From assembly GCA_013289065.1 (NCBI GenBank), contig JABDAP010000002.1:1-42419 (forward strand): DNA of 42,419 nt, read 5' to 3'. Shown one piece after another: positions 7,866 through 16,595 of the stretch (positions are counted from its first letter, which is position 1; each line of letters opens with the position of its first letter). The stretch is from Bacteroidota bacterium (GTDB lineage Bacteria; Bacteroidota; Bacteroidia; Chitinophagales; Chitinophagaceae). The translations under genes were made by a program, and so were the position numbers. The notes beneath the pieces are model-generated. The model saw only the letters and a program-made list of their open reading frames with translations, ran no database searches and was not told where the DNA came from.

Positions 7866-8831
7866 TTATCCTTTTTTCGCAGCCGATATCAAATACACAT
7901 TGATAAGAATATAAGCTGCCAGAAAGACCATGGACGTTACCCTGTCGAAACGGTTGGCTTCTTTTATTTTATTCTTTTTTACAAGCGTAAGCGCATAAAC
8001 GGACGAAGTAACTACCGCAAAAATAAAGAACAGCGTAATGCCATGCAGTGCATCAACCAGGGTGAAAGAGGTTGATTCGGGAAGTGCGGAGTCTACAATA
8101 TATTTATTGCCGATCGCTGCAAACAATGCGCCTACGCTCAACCCAAACCGCGAATCGATATTATCTGCATGTATATAAAAACAGATAAATGATATCATGA
8201 ACGCCACATACATTCCCAAAAACATTTTCCAGAACAGGTCGCTCGCATCACGTTTGATACTGATCTTTACTTTATACGTGCTGTATTCGGTATGCGGTTT
8301 TGGCTCGGTTGGGTCGCCAAAAGCTGTTTCATAAGCCTTAATGCCGGTTGATACAAGAAAGCTATCGATCGCCCATCCTTTTAAAGTAAATCTCGGATCA
8401 TAATTATTACCGAGCGTATCGATCACAAATACAAGATCCTTTGAATCGAACTGCGAATTTTCAATAGACAGCCGCAGCTTCTGCTGATCAAACGGAAAGT
8501 TGCCGATCTTCCATGAATCTTTCAGTACAAGCTGCAGTTTCATCAACATATAGATACCGTTCGAAGAATCCACGGTAGTAAATAATTTATTAACGGTCTT
8601 TGCCTGCGGGATCTCGAGGTTCTGTGCAAAATCAAAAGCTTTGTTCTTGTATTTTAACCATAGCCAGAGATCGGCTGTGTATTCATTTTGTTTGAAATCG
8701 ATGTCATGAATGCTGGTAACATATAAACCCGTTCTTACCGTATCAGGAAGTTTTTTTTCGGCAAAAGATGTTCCGGAGAAAGATAATATGGACAGGGCAA
8801 GGCAAATGCTCTTCAGCAGTGATCTTTTCAT
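7866..8831 (-). CDS. Prokaryotic pentameric ligand-gated ion channel (Cys-loop superfamily) homologue
   Basis: A 321-residue protein: a signal peptide cleaved near SFA/EKK (residue 24), an extracellular beta-sandwich domain (about 25-198) and four membrane helices (M1 200-220, M2 227-249, M3 258-284, M4 298-318). The family signature VRTGLYVTSI, the NFPFDQQ loop (equivalent to YPFDSQ in GLIC), LKGWAIDSF and the short M1-M2 link are visible. As in other bacterial members, no Cys-loop disulfide is present. Aligned by eye to GLIC, M2 places D226 at the -2' position used by cation-selective channels, with Arg at 0' and Lys at 15'. It should be a ligand- or proton-gated channel in the inner membrane. 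The ligand is unknown. The gene is monocistronic. Confidence 0.85.
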   Translation of the reverse strand: MKRSLLKSICLALSILSFSGTSFAEKKLPDTVRTGLYVTSIHDIDFKQNEYTADLWLWLKYKNKAFDFAQNLEIPQAKTVNKLFTTVDSSNGIYMLMKLQLVLKDSWKIGNFPFDQQKLRLSIENSQFDSKDLVFVIDTLGNNYDPRFTLKGWAIDSFLVSTGIKAYETAFGDPTEPKPHTEYSTYKVKISIKRDASDLFWKMFLGMYVAFMISFICFYIHADNIDSRFGLSVGALFAAIGNKYIVDSALPESTSFTLVDALHGITLFFIFAVVTSSVYALTLVKKNKIKEANRFDRVTSMVFLAAYILINVYLISAAKKG

Positions 8832-8880
8832 GCAGTTTTTTTTTTGGGTAGCGGAAAGTTAGTAATTAATAAATAAAAAA

Positions 8881-8986
8881 TTTCTCTGCGGCTCATCTGT
8901 GAAAAATTCTGAAACAGTTGCCTGTTGAATTTTGTAAATGTTTCACCGCGGAGAAGGCGAGAAGCAGCGGTTTCGCAGCGTATTCA
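8881..8986. repeat. CTCTGCGG / TTCACCGCGG repeat region
   Basis: The 207-bp gap between divergent genes contains TTTCTCTGCGGCTC and, about 60 bp on, TTTCACCGCGGAGAAGGCGAG. These are degraded inverted copies of the CTCTGCG-type word also seen near 3129 and 14690. The gap must also hold both promoters; none is clear. Confidence 0.4.
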
Positions 8987-9038
8987 AATAAGTACACGAT
9001 CATTGGGCCGCTGGCATATATTTTTAATTGATCATGAG

Positions 9039-9359
9039 ATGAAACATACATCTACCTATCTGATCATACTGAGCCTGTTCACAGCATTGTTATTTGCGTT
9101 TGTGATCCAGCCAACACCGGGATCGATCAAGGGAAGGATCATTCCTGCAAATGCGGCGCTTCATGCATGGGCAGTTTCTAACCAGGATACCGGAACAGGT
9201 GTGATACAGAACGGGGCTTTTGTGATCAATAACCTGAAAGAAGGAAGATACCGGGTAATTATTGAAGGGTTGCATCCTTATAAAACCACCGACAAACTTG
9301 ATGTGGTTGTTACCGGCGGGAATATCACTGATGTAGGCGATATCACACTTGATCAATAA
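9039..9359 (+). CDS. Secreted carboxypeptidase-regulatory-like (CarboxypepD_reg) domain protein, 106 aa
   Basis: The track begins at 8925, but those codons cross a repeat. The ATG at 9039 opens a good signal peptide (MKHTSTY then LIILSLFTALLFAF). The mature part is one Ig-like beta-sandwich: PGSIKGRIIP start, a central strand set (AWAVSNQDTGTG), NLKEGRYRVIIEG and a VGDITL end, all typical of the domain found at the front of SusC proteins and in stand-alone exported forms. It probably folds in the periplasm as a binding or structural module. A convergent gene and a terminator lie downstream. Confidence 0.8.
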   Translation: MKHTSTYLIILSLFTALLFAFVIQPTPGSIKGRIIPANAALHAWAVSNQDTGTGVIQNGAFVINNLKEGRYRVIIEGLHPYKTTDKLDVVVTGGNITDVGDITLDQ

Positions 9360-9435
9360 TATACGGAACAGATGTTGCAGTAAAATAATAAAGAAATAAA
9401 GACACATATACGGCGTTGTTATCAACCCCCTGATT

Positions 9436-9468
9436 AAGCCTGCGGATCTAATGTCTGTGGGCTTTTTT
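9436..9468 (+). terminator. Intrinsic terminator after the CarboxypepD_reg-like gene
   Basis: AAGCCTGCGG and CTGTGGGCTT form a 10-bp stem with G-T wobbles, then a T-run. It overlaps the 3' end of the convergent gene. Confidence 0.75.
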
Positions 9469-9799
9469 ATTTTGCGGATACTTCGTCTTTAAATGAAAGC
9501 CGGATCAGTTTTTCAGGCCTTTGTTCAAGTATCTGAATTTTATCAAGGCCTTTTTGCGTGATGGAAAACTGGAGCGTATTGGCTTGTGCAATGATCACCA
9601 TTGCTTCTTCCTGTAAAGAAAGCAGGTGTTTGTAGATCAGATCCCAATCAAAAGTTGCATGCAGGATCATTTCCCTGGGTGTACATAAATAATGCGTCGG
9701 GTTAGGCTCATCCTGTGCGATCTGTGCAAGTGTTTGAAGCGTAAAATACTGGTTCTCCATTCCTACAAGATAAATGAGTTGGTAAAAATGTTGCATCAA
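9467..9799 (-). CDS. Hypothetical protein, 110 aa, possible winged-helix
   Basis: No family is recognised with confidence. The first 14 residues (up to the second Met, MENQYFTL) may be non-native. The body is mostly helical: LQTLAQIAQ, then EMILHATFDWDLIYKHLLSLQEEAMV, followed by a FSITQKGLDKIQIL strand-turn-helix that resembles the wing end of a MarR/PadR-like fold (ITxKG). A transcription-regulator-like or small cytoplasmic protein is possible. No cofactor residues are seen. Its 3' end overlaps a terminator from the opposite strand. Confidence 0.6.
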   Translation of the reverse strand: MMQHFYQLIYLVGMENQYFTLQTLAQIAQDEPNPTHYLCTPREMILHATFDWDLIYKHLLSLQEEAMVIIAQANTLQFSITQKGLDKIQILEQRPEKLIRLSFKDEVSAK

Positions 9800-9909
9800 T
9801 CCTGCCCATTAGTTATTCACAATGAGTAAAAGCGGTTTGACGGGGCACAAAATCAACACATTAGCATGATGATGATCTTGATAAGTAATATTTTTTTCGT
9901 TAAAAAGAA

Positions 9910-10086
9910 TTAACGTTTTAACTGTTTGAGGATGTCTTTTCTAAACGGGCCATACAATTCGATCGCATGTTTGATCTCTTCATGTGTGCGCCATGGATGT
10001 TCCTTGTGCAGGTATTCCACTTCATTAGGATCATTTTTATCCACCCGTATCGCATCCTGCTTGCCGGTTTTTGTTTTGTCGTCCAT
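9910..10086 (-). CDS. DUF3606-like small protein, 58 aa
   Basis: The track start at 10155 adds 23 unlikely residues; the ATG at 10086 (MDDKTKTGKQD) matches the usual family start. The core reads IRVDKNDPNEVEYLHK, then PWRTHEEIKHAIELYGP, which is the DUF3606 pattern. The family is small and cytoplasmic and has no known function. It stands alone, with 110 bp of AT-rich sequence after it and a divergent gene on the other side. Confidence 0.8.
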   Translation of the reverse strand: MDDKTKTGKQDAIRVDKNDPNEVEYLHKEHPWRTHEEIKHAIELYGPFRKDILKQLKR

Positions 10087-10245
10087 AAAATATATTTTCT
10101 GATACAATGAAAAAATCCTGCCAATATCAACAAATTCCAGTGCAAAATTTTCCACATAGTTTGCGATGGATAGAAGAGGGTATAAGTTTTTACATATTTA
10201 ATTTATGGAAAATGAATTCTATCTCATTAAGTAAAAACGAATTGT

Positions 10246-10440
10246 ATGTTAGAAAAGAGAACCTCCATGCGCCAGAACAAAGTGGCTCCGATAAGTGATG
10301 AAGCATTTGAACAGCTGGAAAAAAAATATGGGATCGATGTAGAAACATTGCGCAAAATGGCAACAGAGCTTCGTTACTCAAGACCTAAGCTGGAAGCGCA
10401 TTTGACCGTATTGGCGTATGAAGCCAAGAAAAGAATGTAG
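10246..10440 (+). CDS. Small hypothetical protein, 64 aa
   Basis: I do not recognise this protein. It is charged and mostly helical (DEAFEQLEKKYGIDVETLRKM, then YSRPKLEAHLTVLAYEAKKRM). An alternative start is the Met at codon 8. It precedes a single-domain response regulator by 47 bp on the same strand and may be co-transcribed. No signal peptide or membrane segment is seen. Confidence 0.5.
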   Translation: MLEKRTSMRQNKVAPISDEAFEQLEKKYGIDVETLRKMATELRYSRPKLEAHLTVLAYEAKKRM

Positions 10441-10487
10441 AAAAGCAGAAGCATAAAGGGTGGCATGAGATTAGAACTATACTAAAG

Positions 10488-10832
10488 ATGAAAAGGACAG
10501 TGTTAATAGTAGATGATGAAATTGATCTTTGTTTATTGATCAAAAGTTACCTTGGCAAAAAAGATTGCCAGGTATATATAGCACACTCACTGAAGGAAGG
10601 AATACAAAAACTGGAAACGATCAAAACGGATGTACTTTTTCTGGACAACAATCTTCCTGACGGAACCGGCTGGAAAGAAGCGCAAAACATACATACCAGG
10701 TTTCCCTGGCTCCATATCAATTTAATGAGTGCAGTTACCAATGCACAGGCAGCGCCTGTAAAACCGGGCGATACATTCCAGATCCTGGAAAAACCGATGA
10801 GGCTTTCCGATATGGAAAAGTACCTCGGCTGA
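10488..10832 (+). CDS. Single-domain response regulator (CheY-like receiver)
   Basis: A 114-residue receiver domain with no output domain. The acidic pocket is D9-D10-E11, the predicted phosphoacceptor is D53 in VLFLDNNLPDG, the switch residue is the Ser in NLMSAV, and the conserved lysine is in ILEKPM. It should receive phosphate from a histidine kinase not found in the window and act through protein contacts. The loop after the switch (NAQAAPVKPGD) is slightly long. It ends 5 bp before the convergent NADAR gene, with no terminator between them. Confidence 0.9.
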   Translation: MKRTVLIVDDEIDLCLLIKSYLGKKDCQVYIAHSLKEGIQKLETIKTDVLFLDNNLPDGTGWKEAQNIHTRFPWLHINLMSAVTNAQAAPVKPGDTFQILEKPMRLSDMEKYLG

Positions 10833-10837
10833 TCAAG

Positions 10838-11413
10838 CTAATAGTTCAGATACTTTTTCTGCGAAATACCAAACGCCATCATTTTTTCATAGAGATGAAG
10901 CCTTGTTAAACCAACCGCATCAGCCAATTCCTGGTGGCTGCCGCTTGAAAGGATATGATCTTCGATCAAATGTTTTTCTTCGAAAAGTTTCGACCTTACT
11001 TTCATCAACAATTTCCCCAGGTTATTTTCACCAACATTTTTGCATACGCCCCAGAAGGTGTCCCGCCAGTCATTGCCTTCGATCAATTCCGTAACGCCGG
11101 TGGCCATCAGCGCTTTTGCGAGCAATGGTTCCTTTCCGCCAAATTTGATGAACAGTAATTCTTCCATCACCCGTAGCTTTAATTCTTTTGTCCAGTAACT
11201 ATCCGGTTTCATATTATGACCGGCTAAAAATTCTTTTGCATCGCCGGGTGTAGGGCAGGACTGGATCATAACTTTTACAGCAGGGTTCTCTATTTTAGAT
11301 GAAACATAGGCATGTTCCAAAGTAGGATAGATAAGCCCTTTCCAACTAATATAACATGGCCAGAAATTGGAGAGGAACCTGTATTCGTGCTGGAAGGAAG
11401 TGATGGGTTGCAT
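10838..11413 (-). CDS. NADAR-domain (YbiA/DUF1768-like) protein with C-terminal helix-turn-helix
   Basis: Residues 1 to about 145 are a NADAR domain: YRFLSNFWP start, YPTLEHAYVSSK, IEGNDWRDTFWGVCKNVG and NNLGKLLMKVRS. YbiA-type members hydrolyse N-glycosidic bonds in riboflavin intermediates, and the wider family acts on ADP-ribose-type compounds. The extra part is residues 158-190 (SHQELADAVGLTRLHLYEKM and following), which reads like a Fis/NtrC-type helix-turn-helix. Typical YbiA proteins stop near residue 160, so this looks like a fusion that could bind DNA or act as a metabolite sensor. The glycosidase assignment is firm, the HTH moderate. Confidence 0.85.
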   Translation of the reverse strand: MQPITSFQHEYRFLSNFWPCYISWKGLIYPTLEHAYVSSKIENPAVKVMIQSCPTPGDAKEFLAGHNMKPDSYWTKELKLRVMEELLFIKFGGKEPLLAKALMATGVTELIEGNDWRDTFWGVCKNVGENNLGKLLMKVRSKLFEEKHLIEDHILSSGSHQELADAVGLTRLHLYEKMMAFGISQKKYLNY

Positions 11414-11467
11414 GAAAGGGAATTAGGATGATGTATTAACTGAATAGATCTCGCATTGGCCGAATAA

Positions 11468-12130
11468 TCAAATAGAATCGGGCACATCAAGTTTTTCAAC
11501 CTTGGCTTCCGTATGCGTTCGTTTTACTAAGTGTACCTGATCAGCATCAACGGTGAAATAAAACGTTTCGGCCCAATCTGCACTGGCCATTCTATGCATA
11601 CTGAAACTATCCTTTGTAAAATATATTTTTATTTTACCGGGAGTTTTGGTTAAGATGATCTTGCCAAAACTTGTTACATAATTAGCTCCCGACGGGCGAA
11701 TGTTACATTCTTTTAATTCATTTAGCACAGCCGTATCATTCCTGAACCATTTTCTTTCAAAAGCAAGGTATTCATCCGAACATTGATAACCGATGCCGAG
11801 CGCTAATGGAAGTTTGCAGCTGTATCTAACCGGCTTTGCATCATATTCAAGATCGCAATCGGTTCCGGCATAGGTAGCAATAAATCCAAGTATGGCTCTC
11901 TCCGCTTCGGTCATTTTTTTGAAGTAAGAAAGATTTAATCCGGAATAAAACCCCCTGAAGTCCTGTAAACTTTTATTCCCGCTTTTTTTGGAACCGAGAA
12001 TGATGATAGAAACCGGCTTTGATGCGATCGTGTTCTTTGTTTTGTTTACCGGCTGGGATAACACGGTGTTACAAATGATCAGTAAACAGTAACAGGTACA
12101 AATAATGGATGTTTTATTCCGGGTGATCAT
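11468..12130 (-). CDS. Secreted hypothetical protein, 220 aa
   Basis: The N-terminus is an export signal (MITRNKTS, then IICTCYCLLIICNTVLSQ). The mature region has no family I recognise. It contains several cysteines (AGTDCDLEYD, YSCKLPLALGIGYQC, KECNIRP) and several aromatic beta-strand patterns (KIKIYFTKDSF, AETFYFTVDADQV). It follows the M1 peptidase gene by only 15 bp on the same strand and may be in its operon. A periplasmic or surface-associated role is likely. Confidence 0.65.
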   Translation of the reverse strand: MITRNKTSIICTCYCLLIICNTVLSQPVNKTKNTIASKPVSIIILGSKKSGNKSLQDFRGFYSGLNLSYFKKMTEAERAILGFIATYAGTDCDLEYDAKPVRYSCKLPLALGIGYQCSDEYLAFERKWFRNDTAVLNELKECNIRPSGANYVTSFGKIILTKTPGKIKIYFTKDSFSMHRMASADWAETFYFTVDADQVHLVKRTHTEAKVEKLDVPDSI

Positions 12131-12145
12131 ATAATAAAATTAATG

Positions 12146-14611
12146 TTACTTTTCTGCCGGAACTTTCGACCGTATATAATCCGCCAATCCCTTATTACCT
12201 GCAGTAGCCTGTGCCGTTGCAACAGCAGTCAGCATTTCATTGACCGCAGGTGTTCCAAAACGTGCAAGGAATGCGGGAAGATCATCCCTGAAAACAACCA
12301 GCATATCAACCTGTTTTCTTACCTGCGCCTCATTTTTTGTTCTGCTGAGTGCATTGCCAAGTGTTTGCAGTTTCCCGATCCTTGTATTGGTACTGGATTG
12401 TTCGAAAACATCATATACATATGCAAAATCATTTTCTTCGCCGCGCGAAAGGATATCCATGATGGCAACCTGCAATTGCCCTTTGGCAGGTTGTTTGGCG
12501 AGCCATCTTGCCATTCCAATTGCAGTAACGGAATCAGCTTTTCCCAGCGACTCGAGCCCTGCACCTGCAACAGAATAAGAAGAATCTTTGATGGCCTGCA
12601 AATAAATGGGCTTGTATGCCGGCAGGTCTTTTTGCATCAAAGTGTATACAGCGCCCTGCCTTACAAACGCATCCGGATCATGTTGTGCGAGATCTTTTAC
12701 AATCGTTTCCATTTCATTTCTAACTGTATCGTTGGTAAAGTCAAGGTTTGATATAATGAGGTTACGTAACTGCGGCTGTTTATCTTTCAGCGCCATTTTA
12801 AAAAACGCCAGCCTGTCCGGTTCCTGTTTGTGATTGATAAAAAACCCCACCGCTTCTCTTCTGTCAACATATAAGCCACCATAATGATACTGGAAGTCGA
12901 ACATCACCGCCGTCTTGTGATCTGTTTTGTCGGACAATAATATCTTATCTGCATCAACATTTATAAGATTTGGCTTTGCAGTTACTGCAAATGAAAAAGT
13001 ATCCACTGCATTGTTGGCCCAGACCTGGTATCTTTTTTTCGACAACCCCTCATACACATCGATCGCCAATGGGAGTTTGAAAAGACTTGGTTGCAGTTGT
13101 TTGATGATCACTTTGGCAATTCCGTTTTCGTAATCATAAGAAATATCGAGCTTCGGGTGCCCCTGCCCGTAATACCATTGATTAAAGAACCAGTTCAGAT
13201 CTTTGCCTGTTACCTGCTCAAATGCGAGCCGTAAATTGTTTACTTCCGCCGAACCGAATTTATTCGCGGTAAGATACTGGTGAAGCGATTTGAAAAATGC
13301 AGAGTCGCCCACATAGTGGCGAAGCATATGTAAAATAGCGCCGCCTTTCTGATAACCTACATCATCAAAAGCATCGATCGCATTTTCATAATGAAAACGT
13401 ACCAGGCTTTTGTTCATCCCATCACGGTCGCTGAGATAATTTCTGCGGTCGAGATAAATGTGTTCATCGCCTGCCTCTTTTCCATACTTGTATTCATCCC
13501 ATAATGTTTCCCCGTAATCGGCAAAAGATTCATTGAGTGTGATGTTGCTCCAGCTTTCCGTGGTAACATAATCGCCGAACCACTGGTGAAATAATTCGTG
13601 TGCTATGATGCCATCCCATAAACTATTGCCATCAACCAGTTCTCTTGCATCCTGCTGTACGCCTTCGTCATGCAGCGTGATGCTGGTGTTTTCCATCGCA
13701 CCGAAAATATAATCCCTTCCGCTAACCTGGTCGTACTTGGGCCATGGATAATCAACGCCGGTGATCTTTGAATAAAATGCGATCATTTCAGGCGTGTTGC
13801 CAAAAGTTCTCCGTGCATACGGTGCGTATTCTTTTTCAACATAGTAATTCACTTCTTTATTCCTGTAATGGTCTTTGATCACTGCCCAATCACCCACACC
13901 GATAAAAATAAGATATGGCGCATGCGGCAGATCCATTTTCCAGGTATCGGTACGTGTGCCGTCGTTGTTTGTTTTTTGACTTGCCAGCAAACCATTCGAG
14001 AGTGTCAGGTATTTTGCCGGAACCGTCATGGTTATTTCATCGGTTGTTTTCTGGTTGGGTTTATCGATTGTGGGAAACCAGTAGGAGTTGGCTTCTGTTT
14101 CGCCCTGCGACCAGATCTGCACAGGTTTGCCTTTTACTTCATTATGTGCGTTGATAAAATATAAACCCTTTTCACCAGGCATCAGCGAAGGATGCGCGGC
14201 TTTGTATTCATCGGGTTTGGAAGTGTAATTGATGTATAAGATATAATTCTCGCCTGCATGATATGTTTTGTTCAGCGTGATATGCAGGTTCATATTATCG
14301 TATGTATAATGAAGCGGGATATTTTTTCCGTTGTTCACAACGCATACTTCATGGATAGCCATTCCTTTGGCATCGAGGCTTACTGAATCGGAAGGATAAA
14401 AATGCGGGTGTAGTGTGATCCATGCTTTGCCATGCATCCATGATTTATCGTAATCAAAATGCAGATCAAGTTTGGTATGTACAAGGTCGCTCAGTTTTGG
14501 CTCCGCGGCCCTGTATATCCGTTTCCATGCAGTATCTCCCTGCGATTGGGCAGATGCCATGTTACTGCCGATAGAACAAAAAGCAAAAACGGCAACGATA
14601 AAAATTCTCAT
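12146..14611 (-). CDS. Secreted M1-family zinc aminopeptidase
   Basis: An 821-residue gluzincin. An N-terminal signal peptide (FIVAVFAFCSIG, cleavage near ASA/QSQ) is followed by a beta-rich domain, the exopeptidase motif GAMEN (about 303) and the zinc motif HELFH (about 337-341). The third zinc ligand is the Glu in NESFADY, 18 residues on. The C-terminal third is helical and HEAT-like, ending in short repeats with KADSVTAIG. M1 enzymes remove N-terminal residues from peptides, here probably in the periplasm. It is likely co-transcribed with the downstream 220-aa secreted protein. Length and motif order are standard. Confidence 0.95.
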   Translation of the reverse strand: MRIFIVAVFAFCSIGSNMASAQSQGDTAWKRIYRAAEPKLSDLVHTKLDLHFDYDKSWMHGKAWITLHPHFYPSDSVSLDAKGMAIHEVCVVNNGKNIPLHYTYDNMNLHITLNKTYHAGENYILYINYTSKPDEYKAAHPSLMPGEKGLYFINAHNEVKGKPVQIWSQGETEANSYWFPTIDKPNQKTTDEITMTVPAKYLTLSNGLLASQKTNNDGTRTDTWKMDLPHAPYLIFIGVGDWAVIKDHYRNKEVNYYVEKEYAPYARRTFGNTPEMIAFYSKITGVDYPWPKYDQVSGRDYIFGAMENTSITLHDEGVQQDARELVDGNSLWDGIIAHELFHQWFGDYVTTESWSNITLNESFADYGETLWDEYKYGKEAGDEHIYLDRRNYLSDRDGMNKSLVRFHYENAIDAFDDVGYQKGGAILHMLRHYVGDSAFFKSLHQYLTANKFGSAEVNNLRLAFEQVTGKDLNWFFNQWYYGQGHPKLDISYDYENGIAKVIIKQLQPSLFKLPLAIDVYEGLSKKRYQVWANNAVDTFSFAVTAKPNLINVDADKILLSDKTDHKTAVMFDFQYHYGGLYVDRREAVGFFINHKQEPDRLAFFKMALKDKQPQLRNLIISNLDFTNDTVRNEMETIVKDLAQHDPDAFVRQGAVYTLMQKDLPAYKPIYLQAIKDSSYSVAGAGLESLGKADSVTAIGMARWLAKQPAKGQLQVAIMDILSRGEENDFAYVYDVFEQSSTNTRIGKLQTLGNALSRTKNEAQVRKQVDMLVVFRDDLPAFLARFGTPAVNEMLTAVATAQATAGNKGLADYIRSKVPAEK

Positions 14612-14936
14612 ACTGGTATTTTTTGGTTAACCAATATACTGTTTTTTAGATAGCGTTCCGGTTTGAAAAATCAAACAAATCAAAACTGCGCCTCCGCGCC
14701 TTTGCGTGCATTTTTTCACACAAAGGTGCGGGGCCGGTTTAATTCCACTAATTCAATGATGCGCAGCCTGATTATTCAGCCACAGACACCACAGACAGGC
14801 ACAGAATAACACAGTTTTTTTTCCGGCCTGTCTGTGGAAATAATTTTGTATTTAGTTAAAGTAATGTAATGCCATGTTCTTCTTTGGCTATGAACAGATA
14901 ATTTTTTTGTATTTTTTGTCTACTAAATGTAGCCTT
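14612..14936. other. 325-bp intergenic region with two hairpins
   Basis: It lies between the divergent M1 peptidase and DinB-like genes. It holds an imperfect hairpin near 14690-14745 (CCGCGCCTTTG with CAAAGGTGCGGG) and a perfect 12-bp inverted repeat at 14789-14800 / 14826-14837 (CCACAGACAGGC / GCCTGTCTGTGG), whose words recur at 28991-29052. Both promoters must be here; I cannot pinpoint them. No further gene is supported. Confidence 0.7.
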
Positions 14937-15512
14937 ATGAAAAAAACGTTGGCCTTATTTAAAATATTCCTGTCTGCATGCCTGCTGATTATTATAACAC
15001 GCAGCCAGGCCCAGCAGCCCGTTTCTATTGCGGGTGCTGTTGAAAGACAATTGAACAACATTGAAAAAAACATCATCAGTGTTGCGGAAGCGATGCCGGA
15101 GGAGAAATTTTATTTTACTCCTGAAACACTTTCGATCAAAGGAAGTGAACTGAAAGGCGTACGGACTTTTGCAGCACAGGTAAAACATCTGGCTACAGAT
15201 AATTTCGCTATCTGGAGCCCGGTAACCGGCGATGCACTTCGCGCTGATATAAAAGATGTGAATGGCCCTGAAAACATACAAACCAAAACACAGATCATAC
15301 AATACCTCAAAGAATCCTTTGCCCTTGGACATAAAGCCATTGCAACACTGACTGAAAAAAATGCGATGGAGATGATCCCGTTCCGCGGGACGAAACTGCC
15401 AAGGCTGGATCTTGTTTTTTATGCATTGACGCATGACAATGACCATTATGGCCAGATGATCGTTTACATAAGATTGGCCGGGATCGATCCGCAAAAGATC
15501 GTGATCAAATAA
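14937..15512 (+). CDS. Secreted DinB-like four-helix protein
   Basis: The track begins at 14874, but the ATG at 14937 starts a proper signal peptide (MKKTLALFKIFLSACLLIII, cleavage near AQA/QQ), giving 191 residues. The mature part is a DinB/YfiT-type bundle: the first metal histidine in AAQVKHLATDNF and the paired histidines in THDNDHYGQM, with FRGTKLPR between. DinB-fold proteins are metal-dependent thiol transferases or hydrolases. An exported member is common in Bacteroidota but of unknown substrate. It is monocistronic as far as can be seen. Confidence 0.85.
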   Translation: MKKTLALFKIFLSACLLIIITRSQAQQPVSIAGAVERQLNNIEKNIISVAEAMPEEKFYFTPETLSIKGSELKGVRTFAAQVKHLATDNFAIWSPVTGDALRADIKDVNGPENIQTKTQIIQYLKESFALGHKAIATLTEKNAMEMIPFRGTKLPRLDLVFYALTHDNDHYGQMIVYIRLAGIDPQKIVIK

Positions 15513-15624
15513 ACCAGGTTAAAAAATGTTTCATTTTTTGTAACAAAAGCGGCCGTACCATGTATAAAACTATTTGAGTGCGTATATTTAAGTGTTAACT
15601 GCTACTTCAATTAAATACTTGCCA

Positions 15625-16282
15625 ATGAAAACGATCATCTGCCTTATTGCATTATTTACTATCATGGATTGTTCCGGCCAAACAGTTACACCCAACCCGC
15701 CAATAACAGCAACACAAAAGGATACATCATCAGCCGGCGTTATTTTCTTTGAAGATTTTAATAACAATAAAAACAACTGGACAGTTGCAGACAACAAAAG
15801 TTTAAGGTCAAGAATTGATGGCGGGTTGTATTATTTAACTGCTGTGGGCCATGCATATGGAGAAGCGCAGGAAGTTAAGATCAATACCCGCAAAGATTTT
15901 GAAATTGAAACACGGATAAAGATTTCGGCAGGTAATTCAGAACATAAAAATTATTACAGCATGCTTTTCTGGGGGCGTGAAGCAATGAACAGCTATTATT
16001 TTACATTCGCCAAAGATGGTTTTTGTTTCTGTAGAACTTTGTGGCAGTAAAAATCAGAGTAGTTGTACCACGGAGAACGGTTCGTTACAAAAAACTACGC
16101 TTAACCCTGACGATTTCAATGTGTATATGGTTAGAAAAAAAGGCAACACGTATTCATTTTTTGTTAACGGCACACAATTTTACGAAATGCCTTTCGCTCC
16201 ATTCTTCGGAAATCTGATCGGAATTGGCGCGGGCAGGAATGTAAGCCTCGAAATTGATTATTTGAAAGTGATTTATCTATAA
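15625..16282 (+). pseudogene. Secreted LamG/DUF1080-like protein interrupted by a frameshift
   Basis: Two overlapping ORFs (15592-16050 and 16016-16282) form one protein. The ATG at 15625 gives an export signal (MKTIICLIALFTIMDCSGQ). The fold then reads FFEDFNNNKNNW, an ETRIKISAG strand and MLFWGREAMNSYYFTFAKDG in the first frame, and continues as VSVELCGSK ... VYMVRKKGNTYSFFVNG ... IDYLKVIYL in the second. The break is at a run of five T near 16020: removing one T restores a continuous concanavalin-like domain of about 219 residues. Either the gene is decaying or the extra T is a sequencing error. Similar architecture is seen in exported Bacteroidota carbohydrate-binding proteins. Confidence 0.75.
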
Positions 16283-16595
16283 CCTGGCCTGGTTAAGCGC
16301 AATACTCGATTGCGTTGACCAGTCATTCGGTTTTGATCCATTGCATTGTAGACGTTGGTATGCATTTTCGTAGAATAAATACTACTAAATTTCTTCCCAT
16401 GCTTTTCTGTTTTTATTAACACAAATTAATTTTGTGTTTAACATTATATTTAAATAACTCGTGTCATTTTTTTATTTAACTTGTACCTGTTAGCGTTTAT
16501 GCTGCCAGACAGCGAGCAAATGATCTCCCCCTTACTATTGCAACCAGCGCTATCGTTTTTATAAACTACCCCCAGTAGTTTTATAATATTAATTT
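16283..16595. other. 313-bp AT-rich intergenic region before the peptide locus
   Basis: A 14-bp hairpin with a one-base bulge sits at 16289-16322 (CTGGTTAAGCGCAAT / ATTGCGTTGACCAG) and probably ends the upstream transcript. The rest is AT-rich and must contain the promoter of the C39-like/VKOR gene. AAACTAC and GTAGTTT (16563-16581) make a small hairpin just before the start codon and could be a regulatory site. No extra gene is seen. Confidence 0.6.

Noticed and set aside
12143-12751. 202-aa + strand ORF opposite the M1 peptidase gene
   Set aside because: Low-complexity Cys/Ser/Phe-rich shadow of a strongly supported gene on the other strand.
14955-15494. 179-aa - strand ORF opposite the DinB-like gene
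   Set aside because: Antisense shadow; the sense frame has a signal peptide and metal histidines.
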